Shown here one piece after another: positions 5,995 to 8,266 of a stretch of DNA of 8,266 nucleotides; positions within the stretch are counted from its first letter, which is position 1, and every line of letters starts with the position of its first letter. Both the position numbers and the translations under genes were made by a program. This DNA is from Clostridiales bacterium (GTDB lineage: Bacteria > Bacillota > Clostridia > Lachnospirales > Lachnospiraceae). Below the pieces are notes generated by a model. That model ran no database searches and had not been told where the DNA came from. It saw only the letters and a list, made by a program, of their open reading frames with translations. The stretch covers positions 1 through 8,266 of the forward strand of contig DYCJ01000101.1 of NCBI GenBank assembly GCA_019418195.1. Reading direction: 5' to 3'.

Positions 5995-7485
5995 ATGATT
6001 TACGAATCAATAAAAAAACTGGTACAATACGGAATCAATTCAGGACTGACACCTGAAAGCGAACGGATCTACACAACAAATCTCCTGCTTGACCTTATGA
6101 AGGAAGACGATTATGAGGATGTGCCCTGCGATCCGGACAATATTATTCTGGAAGATGTCTTGAAAGATCTTCTCGACGAGGCTGTAAAACGGGGCATCAT
6201 CGAAGACAGCGTTACATACCGTGATCTGTTCGACACAAAACTTATGAACTGTCTCGTGCCGCGTCCGGCGCAGATCCAGGAGCTTTTCTGGAAAAAATAT
6301 GAAGAATCACCGGAAGCTGCGACTGCATATTATTACAAGCTGAGTCAGGACAGCGATTATATCCGCCGCTACCGCATCAGCCGCGACCGTAAATGGACGG
6401 TAGACACACAGTACGGCACTCTGGATATCACGATCAATCTCTCCAAACCCGAGAAGGATCCGAAAGCCATCGCAGCTGCGGGAGCTGCAAAGTCATCCTC
6501 TTATCCGAAATGCCAGCTCTGCATGGAGAACGAGGGCTATGCAGGACGCGTGAACCATCCCGCACGGGAGAATCACCGCATCATCCCGATCACGATCCAG
6601 GGAAAGAAATGGGGATTCCAGTACTCGCCTTACGTATATTACAACGAGCACTGCATCGTGTTTAACGGAGAACACATCCCGATGAAGATCGACCGCAATG
6701 CATTTGCCAAGCTGTTTGATTTCATCAAGCTGTTTCCGCATTACTTCCTCGGTTCTAATGCGGATCTGCCGATCGTCGGCGGTTCTATCCTAAGCCATGA
6801 TCACTTCCAGGGCGGTCATTACACCTTTGCAATGGCAAAAGCCCCGGTCATTGAAACCTTTACAGTAGCCGGCTATGAAGACATAGAGGCCGGCATCGTA
6901 AAATGGCCTCTGTCAGTTATCCGTCTGCGCGGCAAAGATACGGAGCGGATCATTGACCTTGCAGATCATATCCTGGGCAAATGGCGTTCCTACACCGATG
7001 AGGGTGCATTTATCTACGCCGAGACAGACGGAACTCCGCACAATACGATCACTCCGATCGCACGTATGAAAGACGGTTTGTACGAGCTGGATCTGACTCT
7101 CAGGAACAACATCACCACCGAGGAGCATCCGCTCGGGGTATATCACCCGCATGCAAACCTGCACCACATCAAGAAAGAAAATATCGGCCTGATCGAGGTT
7201 ATGGGGCTTGCCGTTCTTCCGGCGCGCCTGAAAGGTGAGATGGAGCTTCTCAGAGAATATATCCTTGAAGGCAAAGATATCCGCAGCAATGAACAGATTG
7301 CGAAACATGCGGACTGGGTAGAGGAATTTCTTCCGGCCTACTCCGATATCAATGAAGAAAATATCGAACATATCCTCGAGCAGGAAGTCGGCAAAGTCTT
7401 CTGTCAGGTACTTGAGGATGCCGGCGTATACAAATGTACAGAAGAAGGTCTCAAAGCATTCCACCGCTTTATCAGTGTGCTGTAA
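5995..7485 (+). CDS. galT: UDP-glucose--hexose-1-phosphate uridylyltransferase, class II (Firmicutes type)
   Basis: A 496-residue enzyme of the galT_2 (TIGR01239) type found in Firmicutes, much longer than the roughly 350-residue E. coli class. It moves UMP from UDP-glucose to galactose 1-phosphate, giving UDP-galactose and glucose 1-phosphate. The active-site block is SHDHFQGGH (267-275), where class I enzymes have HPHxQ; by analogy the nucleophilic histidine lies in this HxH pair (His268/His270). Other class II marks are CQLC (173-176), HPARENHR (188-195) and KWGFQYSPY shortly after, and ITPIAR and HPHANLHHIKKENIGLIEVMGLAVLP in the C-terminal half. AAAGGAG (5979-5985) lies nine bases before the ATG. 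It is the second gene of galKT and is followed after 29 bases by a large terminator. It appears intact; the fate of UDP-galactose depends on a galE elsewhere. Confidence 0.97.
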   Translation: MIYESIKKLVQYGINSGLTPESERIYTTNLLLDLMKEDDYEDVPCDPDNIILEDVLKDLLDEAVKRGIIEDSVTYRDLFDTKLMNCLVPRPAQIQELFWKKYEESPEAATAYYYKLSQDSDYIRRYRISRDRKWTVDTQYGTLDITINLSKPEKDPKAIAAAGAAKSSSYPKCQLCMENEGYAGRVNHPARENHRIIPITIQGKKWGFQYSPYVYYNEHCIVFNGEHIPMKIDRNAFAKLFDFIKLFPHYFLGSNADLPIVGGSILSHDHFQGGHYTFAMAKAPVIETFTVAGYEDIEAGIVKWPLSVIRLRGKDTERIIDLADHILGKWRSYTDEGAFIYAETDGTPHNTITPIARMKDGLYELDLTLRNNITTEEHPLGVYHPHANLHHIKKENIGLIEVMGLAVLPARLKGEMELLREYILEGKDIRSNEQIAKHADWVEEFLPAYSDINEENIEHILEQEVGKVFCQVLEDAGVYKCTEEGLKAFHRFISVL

Positions 7486-7514
7486 TCTTACTGTAATCTA
7501 ACGGACAAAAAATA

Positions 7515-7580
7515 GCCGGGATATAAGTGTCATTTGCGTCCTGAGCGCAAGGCATCTGCTAATGACACTTATATCCCGGC
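7515..7580. terminator. Bidirectional terminator: 20-bp perfect stem with a nested inner hairpin
   Basis: Arms 7515-7534 and 7561-7580 are perfect reverse complements over 20 bp (gccgggatat...). The 26-base loop region carries a second small stem, ttgcg with cgcaa (7534-7538 and 7546-7550, sharing one base with the outer arm), and then an unpaired ggcatctgct. Read on the minus strand the stem is followed directly by TATTTTTTGT, a good terminator tail for the fumarase operon. Read on the plus strand it is followed by ggaaattattttg, a weaker tail that could still end galKT. It lies between convergent galT and the fumarase beta gene, where a shared terminator is expected. The stem is longer than most intrinsic terminators. 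Confidence 0.85.
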
Positions 7581-7605
7581 GGAAATTATTTTGTATCTCC
7601 GTCAA

Positions 7606-8163
7606 TTATTTCTTGGAATCAAGATAAGCCTTTCTTCCCTCTTCATAAAGGTTATTTCCCTCGCTGTCAATAATAACAACAACCGGCATATCCTCTACAT
7701 AAAGTTTTCTGAGAGCTTCTGCACCGAGATCTTCAAAAGCGATAAGCTCTGCTTTCTTGATACATTTTGCGAGCAGCGCGCCTGCGCCTCCGATAGCTCC
7801 GAAGTACACGCCGCTGTATTTCTTCATGGCGTCAACCACTTCCGGAAGACGTGCACCTTTTCCGATCATGCCACGGGCACCCACTGACATCATAGTCGGA
7901 GCATAGGCATCCATACGCCCGCTGGTCGTCGGGCCCGCGCTTCCGATCACCTGACCCGGTTTTGCCGGAGTCGGTCCTACATAATAAATCGTCGCATCCT
8001 TCGGATCAAACGGAATGTCTTCACCTTTTGCAAGGGCCTCGCACATTCTCTTGTGTCCGGCATCGCGGGATGTGTAGATCGTTCCCGTAAGAAGCACCTG
8101 ATCTCCTGCATGGAGTGTCTTAGCAAGTTCCTCTGTGAGTGGTAATGTAATCTTTCTTGCCAT
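7606..8163 (-). CDS. Class I fumarate hydratase, beta (C-terminal domain) subunit
   Basis: A 185-residue beta subunit of the iron-sulfur hydro-lyase family (fumarase class I / L-tartrate dehydratase, TIGR00723), interconverting fumarate and malate together with an alpha subunit that holds the [4Fe-4S] cluster. Family blocks are LLTGTIYTSRDAGHKRM (24-40), YVGPTPAKPG (61-70), GPTTSGRMD (77-85), MIGKG (99-103) and FGAIGGAGALLA (121-132). I prefer fumarase over tartrate dehydratase from overall resemblance and clostridial context; the subunit alone does not settle it. The ATG follows the alpha stop with no gap (TAAATG), so translation is coupled, and its strong ribosome site lies inside the alpha gene. 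The stop is 25 bases from the shared terminator. In anaerobes this enzyme usually serves the C4 branch toward fumarate or succinate. Confidence 0.93.
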   Translation of the reverse strand: MARKITLPLTEELAKTLHAGDQVLLTGTIYTSRDAGHKRMCEALAKGEDIPFDPKDATIYYVGPTPAKPGQVIGSAGPTTSGRMDAYAPTMMSVGARGMIGKGARLPEVVDAMKKYSGVYFGAIGGAGALLAKCIKKAELIAFEDLGAEALRKLYVEDMPVVVIIDSEGNNLYEEGRKAYLDSKK

Positions 8164-8265
8164 TTATATCACCTCCGATTTGTGGCGTGTCACATGACAG
8201 TTGATATTTACCGCGCAGGGCATACCTGCGATATGTGTCGGCAGAGTCTCAATGTTGAGTCCGAT
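8164..8265 (-). CDS. Class I fumarate hydratase, alpha subunit (C-terminal 33 residues only)
   Basis: The end of an open frame enters from the right edge of the window and encodes 33 residues before a TAA at 8166-8164. It reads GLNIETLPTHIAGMPCAV, then NINCHVTRHKSEVI, the typical C-terminus of the alpha (iron-sulfur) subunit of two-subunit class I fumarases and tartrate dehydratases. Two cysteines are present (in MPCAV and NINCHV); whether either is a cluster ligand cannot be told from this fragment. The rest of the gene, including its start and promoter, lies beyond position 8266. It is cut by the window, not broken. The beta subunit begins at the very next base. Confidence 0.9.
   Translation of the reverse strand: MGLNIETLPTHIAGMPCAVNINCHVTRHKSEVI
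8168..8176 (-). promoter_or_regulatory. Strong ribosome binding site for the fumarase beta subunit, inside the alpha gene
   Basis: GGAGGTGAT on the minus strand is a nine-base match to the 16S rRNA anti-Shine-Dalgarno end, with eight bases between GGAGG and the ATG at 8163. The same bases encode the Glu-Val-Ile end of the alpha subunit, so the C-terminus of alpha and the start signal of beta are constrained together. This confirms the beta start. Confidence 0.9.
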
Positions 8266-8266
8266 C

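Noticed and set aside
6913..7464. A 183-codon minus-strand frame inside galT
   Set aside because: It lies wholly within the well-conserved class II galT, its product has no recognisable motif, and it is low-quality in composition.

Overview
The window looks like a chromosomal segment of a low-to-mid GC anaerobic Firmicute, most likely a gut Lachnospiraceae (Dorea/Blautia/Mediterraneibacter-like). The grounds are the class II GalT, the DUF4364 protein, the two-subunit class I fumarase, strong AGGAGG-type ribosome binding sites and the style of the protein sequences. The genus is inference. The window is densely coded and holds nine genes, one cut by the right edge. I see no tRNA, rRNA, CRISPR array, transposase, phage gene or recognised riboswitch.

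Layout. Positions 1-223 are non-coding and structured: a long perfect hairpin (13-74), two overlapping small hairpins (103-134) and a 21-bp tandem repeat (144-184). Two plus-strand genes follow, a TIGR01212/YhcC-type radical SAM protein (224-1180) and a DUF4364 winged-helix protein (1173-1685); they overlap by 8 bases. The DUF4364 gene then runs 24 bases into the 3' end of rarA, which comes from the other strand. The minus-strand block, read right to left, is an AraC-family regulator (4609-3746), the tRNA ct6A37 dehydratase tcdA (3734-2997) and rarA (2978-1662). Gaps in this block are 11 and 18 bases, so it is probably one operon. A 166-bp divergent promoter region separates it from the plus-strand galKT operon: galactokinase (4776-5945) and class II galactose-1-phosphate uridylyltransferase (5995-7485). 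A large bidirectional terminator (7515-7580) divides galT from a minus-strand fumarase operon, of which the whole beta subunit (8163-7606) and the last 33 residues of the alpha subunit are present.

How they work together. GalK and GalT are the middle two steps of the Leloir pathway; galE is not in the window. The AraC-family regulator is transcribed away from galKT, has a cupin-type sugar-sensing N-terminus, and faces a promoter with direct and inverted repeats around the -10 box, so it is the obvious candidate galactose regulator. Two housekeeping genes, tcdA and rarA, follow it closely; that pair is also adjacent in Bacillus subtilis (yrvM-yrvN), so the regulator appears to have been placed in front of an old gene pair. 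The fumarase belongs to the reductive or fermentative C4 branch and is not obviously linked to the rest.

I did not find a convincing new multi-gene system. The points most worth a second look are the long palindromes at 13-74 and 7515-7580, the structured leader before the radical SAM gene, the gal divergent operator, and the AraC-tcdA-rarA arrangement.
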